From the NCBI GenBank assembly GCA_943326025.2, contig CALPRR020000035.1, positions 1-16,891 of the forward strand: a stretch of DNA of 16,891 nucleotides. The letters run 5' to 3'. This stretch comes from Candidatus Kuenenia stuttgartensis. Lineage in GTDB: Bacteria; Bacteroidota; Bacteroidia; Flavobacteriales_D; Crocinitomicaceae. Made by a program: the position numbers and the translations under genes. The notes under the pieces are model-generated. The model was not told the DNA's origin. It saw only the letters and a list, made by a program, of their open reading frames with translations, and made no database searches. This document shows positions 1 through 8,092 of the stretch, one piece after another (within the stretch, counting starts at the first letter, position 1; each line of letters begins with the position of its first letter).

Positions 1-2061
1 AAAATATCGCTCGAAATTAATCCAATTTCCTTTGAAAAGAACTTGTTCATATTCATCAAAATTTTCACATTTTGAAAGTAACTTATAACTTCTTTCTGAA
101 AGCAATTCTATCTTTTTATGAAGTCGAATTACTTCTGAAAAATAGGTTTCAATGGATGCAAAAACGAAGCTGATTGATTGCGTTTCTGAATGAGAAAAAT
201 ACGTTTTTAAGTTCGATTTTAATTGACCTAAAGAAACATGATAATCACTCAAACGTTTGCGTTCAACTTCAGGAATTGTTAAATATAATTCCCAATCATT
301 CGCCTTGATTTGCAAGATTAATAAATCAATAATAGTAAGGTCAATTTCTGGTTCATTTATATCTATTTCGCAAAATTCATTCTTTATTAACGATAATAAA
401 TTGTTTTTGTCTAAATATTCTTTCCAATTTCGAAGTGCAATTTGGTAGTCAATAAATGAACTATTTGCTAATTGGTTGATCCTTTTTCGCGCTTTTCGTT
501 TGTTCCAAAAAGAACCATTTTCAAGATTGAAAAGTAAATATTCTGTTTCATTTTGTGATGGAAATTCTTTCCAATTTTGCTTTTCATTTTCAATTAAATC
601 AACTTCATTTTTTAATTTCAAATAACGTTTTCGAAGGCTCTTATATTTTTTTTGTTGAGGCGAATTTGGTATCAATAATTTAAAATAATTCTTCTTTGAT
701 TCATTCTCGATCAATTGACAAATTGCCGCTTTTTTAATTACCTCATCCAATGAAAAAAGTGTGTCAAACGAATAAATGTTTTGCAATAATTCAAACATCT
801 TTTTCCACTCAACAACGAGCTGATCGAAGGTCAAAAATTGAGCTGATTTTACAACGTGAAAAGGAAGAAATTGTAACGCTAAATTTGACTTGTTTGTATA
901 GATTTCTTGGATGCTTTTTTGGTCGACTAACCATTCTGAAACAAATGGAACATCACTAAAATAATTTGCATTTGTAAAATCAATTTCCTTCGAGAGTTGA
1001 TGAAATTCATCGAACGTTACACCTCCTACCAATTCCTTTTTGGAAAGTAAATCCAACTGCAGTTGTAAATAATCTTTGTACTGTTCAGAAAGCAATAAAT
1101 TATTCATTCGCCTTGGAAAGATTGTATCCATCTTATACCAAGTTTGCTCAAGCGATTTTAAAAAATCAGATGCATTTGTTTCGCTTGTTGTTACAAACGT
1201 AAAATCATCTAAGCCAAATTTTGAAAGCTTTTTTTGAAGTACTTCTAAAGCAACTCGCTTCTCTGAAATGACCAAAGTAGAAAGTCCTTGATTTAAAGAT
1301 TTACCCAAAATATTGGTTAAAACTTGCGATTTACCTGTTCCGGGTGGACCTTGAATAACACAGTTCTCCTGTTGAATAGTTTCCAAAACATCCAGATGAT
1401 CATTATCTGAAGCGTATAATAATTGACGATCAAACTCAAAAAAATAGTCCGATTTTACATCTTCTTTTCCTAAAAGTTGCTGAACATTTTCGTTGAGATC
1501 ATCTACCAAAGATAGCTCTTCTAAATCTCTTAAAATTTGAAAACGATGGTGATGAAAATTTCCAATCGTATATTTTTCTGTGACCTGAAAATCTAAATTT
1601 AATGATTGAACCCACGTTTCAAACTGGTGAATAAAATCAATTGAAAAATCAATTTCAGGAAGTTCTAATTCATAAATTTCTTTGAAAGTATTTACTAAAA
1701 ACGGATTGAAAATAAAACTTGAATCTGATAATGTAAACGTTAAATCATCCTCGATTTTTGATGTCTTAAAATCCAATGGAATTAAAAAAATGGGCGTTTC
1801 AACAAGTTTTGATTTTACCAACCAACTCAATGTTCCAACACTCAAACAAAGAGGTGAAATTCCTGTTTCTTTGAAATGATTTTCTGCTGATTTTAAGATC
1901 GTTTTTAATTCCGTTGTTGCTGTGATTTTGAATTCTTCCGTCTTCTGAAGTTCGCATTCAAAAACAGACGATTTGTTAGAAATATCAACCAATAAATCAT
2001 TTATTGCGAATTGTGTAATTTCACGAATATGATTTTGTATATGATTTCTAACCGATTCCAT
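1..2061 (-). CDS. Superfamily I (DNA2/NAM7-type, DUF4011-like) helicase, N-terminal 687 residues, truncated by window edge
   Basis: An uninterrupted reading frame runs leftward from an ATG at 2061 to base 1, so the 3' end lies outside the window. A textbook Walker A, GPPGTGKS, sits at residues 238-245, followed by TLVISEKRVALEVL at about 262-275. This pairing is typical of AAA_11/DUF4011-type superfamily I helicases, which couple ATP hydrolysis to nucleic-acid translocation in the cytoplasm. The roughly 235 residues before the ATPase look like the N-terminal module of that family. Residues after about 420 are charged and probably helical, forming an insertion before the remaining motifs. Walker B and the later helicase motifs are not in the window. 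Where relatives usually have a Q-containing motif before Walker A, this protein reads LYASDNDH. Relatives often occur in accessory or defence loci and may carry a C-terminal nuclease, which cannot be checked here. It is transcribed divergently from the gene at 2139. Confidence 0.85.
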   Translation of the reverse strand, partial: MESVRNHIQNHIREITQFAINDLLVDISNKSSVFECELQKTEEFKITATTELKTILKSAENHFKETGISPLCLSVGTLSWLVKSKLVETPIFLIPLDFKTSKIEDDLTFTLSDSSFIFNPFLVNTFKEIYELELPEIDFSIDFIHQFETWVQSLNLDFQVTEKYTIGNFHHHRFQILRDLEELSLVDDLNENVQQLLGKEDVKSDYFFEFDRQLLYASDNDHLDVLETIQQENCVIQGPPGTGKSQVLTNILGKSLNQGLSTLVISEKRVALEVLQKKLSKFGLDDFTFVTTSETNASDFLKSLEQTWYKMDTIFPRRMNNLLLSEQYKDYLQLQLDLLSKKELVGGVTFDEFHQLSKEIDFTNANYFSDVPFVSEWLVDQKSIQEIYTNKSNLALQFLPFHVVKSAQFLTFDQLVVEWKKMFELLQNIYSFDTLFSLDEVIKKAAICQLIENESKKNYFKLLIPNSPQQKKYKSLRKRYLKLKNEVDLIENEKQNWKEFPSQNETEYLLFNLENGSFWNKRKARKRINQLANSSFIDYQIALRNWKEYLDKNNLLSLIKNEFCEIDINEPEIDLTIIDLLILQIKANDWELYLTIPEVERKRLSDYHVSLGQLKSNLKTYFSHSETQSISFVFASIETYFSEVIRLHKKIELLSERSYKLLSKCENFDEYEQVLFKGNWINFERYF

Positions 2062-2098
2062 TATGTTAAAATTATAAAAAAGTCTTGGTAATTGGCAT

Positions 2099-2106
2099 TA
2101 ATTTTG
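2099..2106 (+). promoter_or_regulatory. Putative -7 promoter box (TAATTTTG) for the T9SS mini-protein
   Basis: TAATTTTG matches the Bacteroidota TAnnTTTG -7 consensus and lies 33 bases before the ATG at 2139, inside the 77-base divergent intergenic region. No good TTTG-type -33 element is seen at the usual spacing, so this is a candidate only. Confidence 0.4.
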
Positions 2107-2138
2107 TATTTTAGAGCAAAGTATTTAATACAAAGCGT

Positions 2139-2507
2139 ATGAAAAAATTTATACTTCTTGCAATAGCATTGATTTCAATACTTGAATTGAATGCTAAAAC
2201 TCCTTTAATGTATTCGGATGATGAATATAACTGCGAGCTTTTTTCTAGCATCGATCCAACAATTTCGATTTTCCCAAATCCTACAAATTCGGATGCAACG
2301 TTGAACATTACATTGCCAAAAGCAGCTGCTGTTTCATACTCTGTATCAAATTCATTAGGACAACAAATCGAAGCGGATAACTTAGGAACGTTAAAAGACG
2401 GTTCTTATTCTATCAAATTAAATTCTACAGAATATTCAAATGGTATTTATTTCATCAAAGTAAGAATTGGTGATTCAATGATTACTCAAAAATTAATTGT
2501 GAAATAA
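2139..2507 (+). CDS. Mini-protein made of a signal peptide plus a T9SS type A C-terminal sorting domain
   Basis: This 122-residue protein begins with a Sec signal peptide (MKK, then a hydrophobic stretch, with likely cleavage after Ala19). From about residue 43 it is a Por-secretion/T9SS sorting domain of the TIGR04183 type: an FPNP motif at 45-48, an alternating beta-strand pattern, SNSLGQ in the middle, NGIYFIKV near the end and a terminal QKLIVK. Such domains normally sit at the end of large cargo proteins, direct passage through the outer membrane, and are cleaved off. Here the mature part before the domain is only about 22 residues, acidic and with one Cys (DDEYNCE). The product could be a tiny secreted peptide, a competitor or regulator of the sorting machinery, or the leftover tail of a larger gene. 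It is a single-gene unit with its own candidate promoter and terminator. Confidence 0.85.
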   Translation: MKKFILLAIALISILELNAKTPLMYSDDEYNCELFSSIDPTISIFPNPTNSDATLNITLPKAAAVSYSVSNSLGQQIEADNLGTLKDGSYSIKLNSTEYSNGIYFIKVRIGDSMITQKLIVK

Positions 2508-2525
2508 TTTACACAAACTTTTTTC

Positions 2526-2557
2526 AAAGGGAATTCTTATGGATTCCCTTTTTTTAT
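2526..2557 (+). terminator. Rho-independent terminator after the mini-protein gene
   Basis: AAAGGGAATTC pairs with GGATTCCCTTT around a TTAT loop. The 11-pair stem includes one G-U wobble and is followed by a T-rich tail. It begins 18 bases after the stop codon. Confidence 0.85.
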
Positions 2558-2709
2558 GCCCTAAAGTCTTCTTTTTAAAAGTAAAATCTAACTAAAGAAA
2601 ATTCAATAAATACTTAATTAAAATTATTTTACACATTTAATTTACATTTATTACACGTTTTTGTGTATTTTTTATATTTTTATAAGAATTAATCTAAAAC
2701 TTAAAAAAT

Positions 2710-3882
2710 ATGAAAAAACAATTACTTACACTACTTTTTGCAATTAGCACAATAATCTCATTTTCTCAAGTACCGAGTTATGTTCCTACAAATGGGTTAG
2801 TTGGCTATTGGCCATTTAATGGAAATGCGAACGATGTAAGTGGAAATGGTAATAACGGAACAATTAATGGAGCTATCACCGGGATAGATAGATTTTTAGT
2901 TCCAACGGCATATTACTTTAATGGGAACGCGAATATTTTTATACCAAATGCATTTGATTATCCACAACGAACAGTAAATGTCTGGTTTTTTCCTACAATA
3001 GCAGGGCCAAGTTCAGGTCAGATACCATACAGTTTTATATTTGAATCAAGAGATCCAAATTTAATAAACGGAAGGTCAAGAATTACTTTTACTAATACAA
3101 ATGTATGTATGGGTTACAACGGGGGTGTAGATGGTTGCTCTGGAGTTGTTCTGAATACCTGGAATATGGCCACGATTGTAAGAAATAGTGATAGTACTAG
3201 ACATTATATCAATGGTGAAATTGTTTCATCTTCAATTCTAGGATTTGGGAGCAGTGGAAGTAGTTCAGGAACAAGATTGGGAGCTTCTGTTAGTGGATAT
3301 GTTCCCTTTACAGGTACTATAGATGATTTAGCTATCTGGAACCGTGCACTAACACAACAAGAGATTACAGATTTGTATAACTCTTGTAAATCACCTACAG
3401 CTTTCATCACTCCTCAAGGAAACACAACTTTCTGTCAAGGTGGTTCAGTAACTTTAAATGCAACTACTGGAACTAATTACACTTACGAGTGGTACAAAGA
3501 TGGGAACTTAATTAATGGAGCTGGATCTGCTACCTACCAAGCTAATTTAAGTGGTAACTATACTGTAAAAGTAATTGATGGAGCTTGCAATACAACCTCT
3601 TCTTCAACAACTGTTTCTGTTCTAAATTGTGCAAGCTTAATGGAAAATAATGGTGATAATACTTCAATATATCCTAATCCAATAAAAGATATGCTTAATA
3701 TCGAGTCACCTTTCATGGATGGTAATATCATTTTAATTGATGCAAATGGTAAAACAGTTATCGAAATGAAAATTGAAGACAAGAAAACAAAAATAGATGT
3801 CAAAAATATAGTTCCTGGAACCTACAATTTGATTATCAAAAATAAAGATCAAATCATCGAAAAGAAAATAGTTAAACTTTAA
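2710..3882 (+). CDS. Secreted LamG/concanavalin-like protein with Ig-like domain and T9SS sorting domain
   Basis: This 390-residue exported protein has four parts. A signal peptide ends near ISFSQ at residues 17-20. A LamG/jelly-roll domain at about 24-227 opens with VGYWPFNGNANDVSGNGNNG and closes with IDDLAIWNRALTQQEI, both hallmark segments of bacterial LamG modules. An Ig-like domain follows at about 230-306 (TFCQGGSVTLNAT, YEWYKDG, GNYTVKV). The last part is a T9SS type A sorting domain at about 313-390 with YPNP at 321-324. LamG modules usually bind glycans or proteins, and the sorting domain implies export across the outer membrane or attachment to the surface. The ligand cannot be told from sequence. 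The start is the only one that gives a proper signal peptide. A decayed relative follows directly downstream. Confidence 0.88.
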   Translation: MKKQLLTLLFAISTIISFSQVPSYVPTNGLVGYWPFNGNANDVSGNGNNGTINGAITGIDRFLVPTAYYFNGNANIFIPNAFDYPQRTVNVWFFPTIAGPSSGQIPYSFIFESRDPNLINGRSRITFTNTNVCMGYNGGVDGCSGVVLNTWNMATIVRNSDSTRHYINGEIVSSSILGFGSSGSSSGTRLGASVSGYVPFTGTIDDLAIWNRALTQQEITDLYNSCKSPTAFITPQGNTTFCQGGSVTLNATTGTNYTYEWYKDGNLINGAGSATYQANLSGNYTVKVIDGACNTTSSSTTVSVLNCASLMENNGDNTSIYPNPIKDMLNIESPFMDGNIILIDANGKTVIEMKIEDKKTKIDVKNIVPGTYNLIIKNKDQIIEKKIVKL

Positions 3883-3886
3883 AAAT

Positions 3887-4049
3887 ATGAAAAAACATAT
3901 TACTTACACTTCTTTTTGCTATTAGCACAATAATCTCATTTTTCAAGTATCTAGTTATGTTCCTACAATATGGATTAGTTAGCTATTGGCCATTCAATGG
4001 GAATGCGAATGATGAATCTGGGAATGGGAATATTGGAACTGTTAAGGGC
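3887..4049 (+). pseudogene. Decayed 5' fragment of a second LamG/T9SS-type gene
   Basis: Starting at ATG 3887, about 160 bases align closely with the first 160 bases of the gene at 2710, covering its signal peptide and the start of the LamG domain. The copy has a one-base insertion near 3898, a one-base loss near 3942 and a one-base gain near 3970. Its first in-frame stop is TAG at 3923, after 12 codons. Some differences point to a paralogue rather than a fresh duplicate: ignoring frameshifts it reads NANDESGNGN, closer to the common LamG consensus than the intact neighbour's NANDVSGNGN. Similarity ends abruptly near 4050, about 50 bases before the next gene. Confidence 0.8.
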
Positions 4050-4098
4050 AAGCTTAAGAAAATTTCCCAATGGTTAAACAATTTAAAACAATCAAAAA

Positions 4099-6303
4099 AT
4101 GAAACATAAAAATTTACTAATGACAGCAATTGCAATCTTCGGACTTGCAATAATTACAAGTGCACAATCAATTATATTCAGCCCTTCAAATCCATCTTTA
4201 TGTGGCGTTCAGAGTATTTCAATTTCGGCTGAACTTGTTACTACGCCTTCTCCTGCATTGAATTTTCCTTACACAAAACTAACCGGATCAGAAATTTATG
4301 TTTCAACATCAGGTAGTAATACCACAGGGAATGGCACATTTTCAAATCCCTATCAAACCATTCAACATGGTATAAATAATGCGGTTAATGGTCAAATTGT
4401 AACCATATTACCAGGAACATATTCTGGCTCCGGCAATGTAAATATTTCAACTCAAGGAAAACAAATTATCGTTCAGAGCGAACAAGGTCCAATCAATACG
4501 ATAATAGATTGTGCACTAAATGGGAGAGGTTTTTTGATTAACCAAGGTGAAACAATGACGACTGTTATTAAAGGATTGAGCATAATGAATGGTAAAACGA
4601 ACGCAGCACCGTTGCTTTATGGTAGTGGTATTTTCGTGGAGGACAATTCAGGGATAAAAATCGTAGATTGTTTCTTTATAAATAATCAAGAAGGATGTAT
4701 TCAATTTGGAGACAACGAAGTTTCAGGCCATCAAAGTGGTATAGAAAATTGTTCGTTTATTTCTAATTTAAATTCATGCATTGGTGCATCTAAAAAGTCA
4801 TTTTACACAGAGTCGTGCTTTTTTTATAACAACTCAACGACTGGAGAACTATTTGGAAATGGTCATGTGGAAAACCCTTCTCAATACTATCAAAATTGCG
4901 TTTTTAAATGTAACCAAGGAAATATAATTGGTGGGCTAGGGCATGGAAAGATATTAAACAATTCCCTCTTTATTTCAAACACAACTGCACAAGGTATAAT
5001 ATATATGGGGACAAATTGGTCAGGCACAAACACTATTGATCATTGTACTTTTTATAATAATACATGTAATTATTATAATTCAAGTTGGTATGATCATACT
5101 GGTCAGGTATTATCTTCAATATTTTATCCAGGTGATGCACGAAGCCATGTTTCAGGAAATCAAGGTTCAATTCCTTTTTCATTTTCTTTAGGAAACAATA
5201 TTTTAGGAAGTGGAAATATTCAAGGAAATCCTTTGTTTATAAATCCATCTAATTACAATTTTAATCTGGATGTAGCTTCCCCATGTATAGGTACGGGTGC
5301 AAGCGGCTCAAATATGGGTGCTGATATGAACTTAATACCATCATGGATGTTTAATTTTTTAGAACATTATTCAGGGAGTTTTAATAATATATTATGGGAA
5401 AACGGACAAACAACAGATACAGTAACTCTTTCAATAAGTCAAAGCCAATATGTCTCTGTTCAGTTTACTGATTGTGGTGCGACCTATACGGATAGTGTTT
5501 GGGTAGAATTCAATCAACAACCTACTCAACCCATAACTGCGTGTTACGAAACAGCAACATTTAATTCAACAACATGTCAATGGGATGTAACAGGTACTCA
5601 ACCAACTCAACCAACAACTGCTTGCTATGAAACAGCAACGTTCAATCCCACAATATGTCAATGGGTTGTAACGGGTTCACAACCTACTCAACCAACAACT
5701 GCTTGCTATGAAACAGCAACGTTCAATCCCACAACATGTCAATGGGTTGTAACGGGTGCTCAACCTACTATTTCACAACCAACAAATCAAATAATCAACA
5801 TAAACAACAACGCACAATTTGTAGTTAGTTCATCAGACCCAAGTGCAACTTACCAATGGCAAACAGATCTTGGTGTTGGTTTTCAGAATTTGAATAGCGT
5901 AGTTCAATATAATGGTACTACGAATGACACATTGACTATTTCAAATGTGACCATGAGCAATAACAATCAGCCGTTCCGTTGTATTGTTTCATCTGGTTCT
6001 TGCTCAGACACATCAAACATAGCTGTTTTAACAGTAAACAATAACATAGGATTAAATGAAACCTCACAAGACAATTTATTCTCAGTATTTCCGAATCCTG
6101 CAAAAAGTTTAATTAATGTAAAGGCAGACAACAAACTTATCGGAGAAGTGTATAAAATATATGATAACTCAGGAAGAGTTGTCTTTTCTGGAAAACTTGA
6201 CTCACAAAATACAACAATTGAGTTGGGTAATTTATCAGGAGGGATTTATATGTTCAGCGTTGGAGAAAATATGAAACAGGCATTTAAAGTGATTAAAGAA
6301 TAA
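4099..6303 (+). CDS. Secreted parallel beta-helix protein with three 27-residue repeats, Ig-like domain and T9SS sorting domain
   Basis: This 734-residue exported protein has a signal peptide ending near ITSAQS at residues 20-25. A right-handed beta-helix region (DUF1565/pectate-lyase-like fold) covers about 65-420. It opens with EIYVSTSGSN and GTFSNPYQTIQHGINNA and continues with coils rich in DNSGIKIVDC-like turns. Three 27-residue repeats at 474-554 each contain ACYETATFN and CQW. An Ig-like segment follows at about 557-648, and a T9SS type A domain at about 651-734 with FPNP at 664-667. Beta-helix proteins of this kind often bind or cleave polysaccharide, but no catalytic set can be assigned with confidence. 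The regularly paired cysteines of the repeats would fit disulfides outside the cell. It could also be an adhesin. A terminator follows at 6424. Confidence 0.85.
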   Translation: MKHKNLLMTAIAIFGLAIITSAQSIIFSPSNPSLCGVQSISISAELVTTPSPALNFPYTKLTGSEIYVSTSGSNTTGNGTFSNPYQTIQHGINNAVNGQIVTILPGTYSGSGNVNISTQGKQIIVQSEQGPINTIIDCALNGRGFLINQGETMTTVIKGLSIMNGKTNAAPLLYGSGIFVEDNSGIKIVDCFFINNQEGCIQFGDNEVSGHQSGIENCSFISNLNSCIGASKKSFYTESCFFYNNSTTGELFGNGHVENPSQYYQNCVFKCNQGNIIGGLGHGKILNNSLFISNTTAQGIIYMGTNWSGTNTIDHCTFYNNTCNYYNSSWYDHTGQVLSSIFYPGDARSHVSGNQGSIPFSFSLGNNILGSGNIQGNPLFINPSNYNFNLDVASPCIGTGASGSNMGADMNLIPSWMFNFLEHYSGSFNNILWENGQTTDTVTLSISQSQYVSVQFTDCGATYTDSVWVEFNQQPTQPITACYETATFNSTTCQWDVTGTQPTQPTTACYETATFNPTICQWVVTGSQPTQPTTACYETATFNPTTCQWVVTGAQPTISQPTNQIININNNAQFVVSSSDPSATYQWQTDLGVGFQNLNSVVQYNGTTNDTLTISNVTMSNNNQPFRCIVSSGSCSDTSNIAVLTVNNNIGLNETSQDNLFSVFPNPAKSLINVKADNKLIGEVYKIYDNSGRVVFSGKLDSQNTTIELGNLSGGIYMFSVGENMKQAFKVIKE
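5518..5760 (+). repeat. Three tandem in-frame 81-bp repeats
   Basis: The units are 5518-5598, 5599-5679 and 5680-5760, each exactly 27 codons starting at CAA CCx ACT CAA. Units 2 and 3 differ at only four bases, while unit 1 differs at many more. This suggests a recent duplication of one unit. Each encodes QPTQP, then ACYETATFN, then TCQW or ICQW, then VTG. Confidence 0.93.
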
Positions 6304-6734
6304 TCTAGCCCTTAACATCACATTTGATGGATATGGCGGGTAAAAAGTGCTTAATTGACAGTTCAATACTCCTGAAAGCAACAGCTCGCCAATCTGCAAA
6401 GAAATACAAAAAAATATGACAATAGCCTCGCAGAAATGTGAGGCTTTTTTGTTTTTTGGATTAAGATTATCCTCCCCCCTCGTTCCCTCCCGATATTTAA
6501 TAAATGCCTGATGGGCAATAAATTAAGGACATATCACCCCAAAAAATGAAATTAATTCCTAAAATCTATAAATTATATATAATAAAAGAAACAATCCACA
6601 CGTTACAAATAAAAAGACGACTATGAAATAATTTTACTTTAAAACTTACTTACTTATAATTTACAATAGTCATTCATTGGCTATACTTCTCCAAATTATT
6701 CTAGGTGATTTTTTTTAACTTAAAATTTATAACT
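6304..6734. other. Gene-free intergenic region between the beta-helix gene and the envelope operon
   Basis: No convincing gene is seen on either strand. The left part, about 6310-6400, is less AT-rich than its surroundings and can fold into a nested imperfect hairpin: TGGCGGG at 6334-6340 with CTCGCCA at 6385-6391, and ATTGA with TCAAT inside. A terminator follows at 6424. The rest is a pyrimidine-rich patch near 6470-6494 and then strongly AT-rich DNA. That stretch must hold the promoter of the operon at 6735, but no clean TAnnTTTG box was found in it. A 30-codon frame at 6327-6419 was not accepted as a gene. Confidence 0.6.
6424..6451 (+). terminator. Rho-independent terminator after the beta-helix gene
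   Basis: AGCCTCGC pairs with GTGAGGCT (one G-U wobble) around an AGAAAT loop, followed by TTTTTGTTTTTT. It lies about 120 bases after the stop codon at 6303. Confidence 0.88.
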
Positions 6735-8081
6735 ATGAAACGTCTTCTCCTTATGATGTTACTAATTATTACAGTTAGTGCATCGATTCCTAGCAAAAAA
6801 AAAGTTTTAAAAACTTCTATCAAAGAACTTTGGAAAACTAAAATTGGATGTACATCCTACCGAACAATTCCCGTTGTTCAAGACGGTAAAATTTATATTG
6901 GATCAAACGGTAGATACTTTAGAGACGCAATATTGGATGAAGGCAATGGCGTTTATATTCTAAATGGAAAATCTGGATCTGTTTACAAAAATTTTGACAA
7001 TAATCAGTTCGGTGATATGGATGTCAATGGGATTTTATCTGTAAACAATTACTATTACTACGGAAACGATAACGATGAATTTTTATGTGTCGATGAAAAC
7101 GGAAAAACAATCTGGCGTTTACCTGCTGGGGGCGATATCGAGCATAAAGCTTCTTTAATCAAAATGAATAATCAAAACATTATTGTATTCGCAACAGAAA
7201 CTGGTCAAATACAAGCGGTTAATGCGTTGAATGGGAATGTTGTTTGGAATTATTATGACAAAAATTACACTGGTTGGAAATTTGGAGAGAACAGAACTTT
7301 ATTCAAGATAAAAATGCACTTCTCAGAAGACAATGTCTTTTTCAATGAGCCTAGTTTAGTAGATCTAAACGAAGACAACGTAAGTGATTTGATTTACAAT
7401 AAAAACTGGGGAGATTTCTGCGCAATCGATGGAAAAACTGGGAAATTAATGTGGGAAATTGATAGAGATGATCAAAAGAATTACATTTCAAATATGGGCA
7501 GAGAAAAACCACTTATAATCGGCAAAGGTAAAAAAACACAAATCATGATGGTCCTTTACAACTATAACGATCAAAAATATGCTGTCGGTTTTTACAATGC
7601 GAAAGGTAAATTAATCGAAAGTGTTAAAACAAATCAAGATTTGGGATCGATAATGATTAGTCAAACTTCTAATGCATTCATCACTTCAACCGCAATTATT
7701 GTTCCTAGTGAAAAACCAAAAGATGTCAAAATCATTCCAATTGAAAATTCTACGCGTAAAAACAACAATGGAGAGATCGTTGAAAGATATTACGCTGGAC
7801 AAGTGGCTGCGAACAAAATTATTTACAATGACGAACCTTGTGCATTGATTTTGTATCAATACGAAACTGAAAGTCAATCCAATCAATCGCCGATGTTATT
7901 AATCGGATTGAAAACTGGAAAAGTACATTTAAAAGTAAATCTTCCATCCAACTCAGAATTTGCACCTTTTGTGACAGATGTAAATAATGACGGAAAATTA
8001 GATGTCCTAGTTGGATGCTACAATGAGTACTTGTATTGCTTTGATTTAGATATTAATGCAAATCAATTAATAAACAATTAA
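6735..8081 (+). CDS. Exported PQQ/FG-GAP-like beta-propeller protein
   Basis: This 448-residue protein starts at ATG 6735 with a clear signal peptide (MKRLLLMM, ending near SASIPS). A GTG at 6705 would add ten residues ahead of it and is less likely. Repeated blade-like segments alternate 'value = constant' strands with tryptophan-bearing turns: LWKTKIGC, GVYILNGKSG, FLCVDENGKTIWRL, IQAVNALNGNVVWNY, CAIDGKTGKLMWEID. This is the pattern of PQQ-like quinoprotein or WD-like propellers. Two calcium-loop motifs of DxNxDxxxD form, as in FG-GAP/VCBS repeats, are at 210-218 and 415-423. No T9SS tag is present, so the protein is probably periplasmic. No catalytic site is recognised, and a ligand- or protein-binding role is more likely than dehydrogenase activity. 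It is the first gene of a three-gene operon, with 11 bases to the next. Confidence 0.8.
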   Translation: MKRLLLMMLLIITVSASIPSKKKVLKTSIKELWKTKIGCTSYRTIPVVQDGKIYIGSNGRYFRDAILDEGNGVYILNGKSGSVYKNFDNNQFGDMDVNGILSVNNYYYYGNDNDEFLCVDENGKTIWRLPAGGDIEHKASLIKMNNQNIIVFATETGQIQAVNALNGNVVWNYYDKNYTGWKFGENRTLFKIKMHFSEDNVFFNEPSLVDLNEDNVSDLIYNKNWGDFCAIDGKTGKLMWEIDRDDQKNYISNMGREKPLIIGKGKKTQIMMVLYNYNDQKYAVGFYNAKGKLIESVKTNQDLGSIMISQTSNAFITSTAIIVPSEKPKDVKIIPIENSTRKNNNGEIVERYYAGQVAANKIIYNDEPCALILYQYETESQSNQSPMLLIGLKTGKVHLKVNLPSNSEFAPFVTDVNNDGKLDVLVGCYNEYLYCFDLDINANQLINN

Positions 8082-8092
8082 ACCTATTTGCC

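Noticed and set aside
257..959. Short plus-strand frames at 257-448 and 750-959
   Set aside because: They lie opposite the continuous minus-strand helicase frame, have no signal peptide, domain or promoter, and are its shadows.
2111..2308. Minus-strand frame opposite the T9SS mini-protein
   Set aside because: The plus-strand frame has a signal peptide and a recognisable sorting domain; the minus frame has nothing recognisable.
5518..5760. Possible CRISPR-like array
   Set aside because: The 81-base units are contiguous, in frame within a coding region, and have no unique spacers.
6327..6419. 30-codon frame encoding a basic peptide just before the terminator at 6424
   Set aside because: It overlaps a likely folded repeat element, has no promoter or homologue that I recognise, and a frame of this length is expected by chance.
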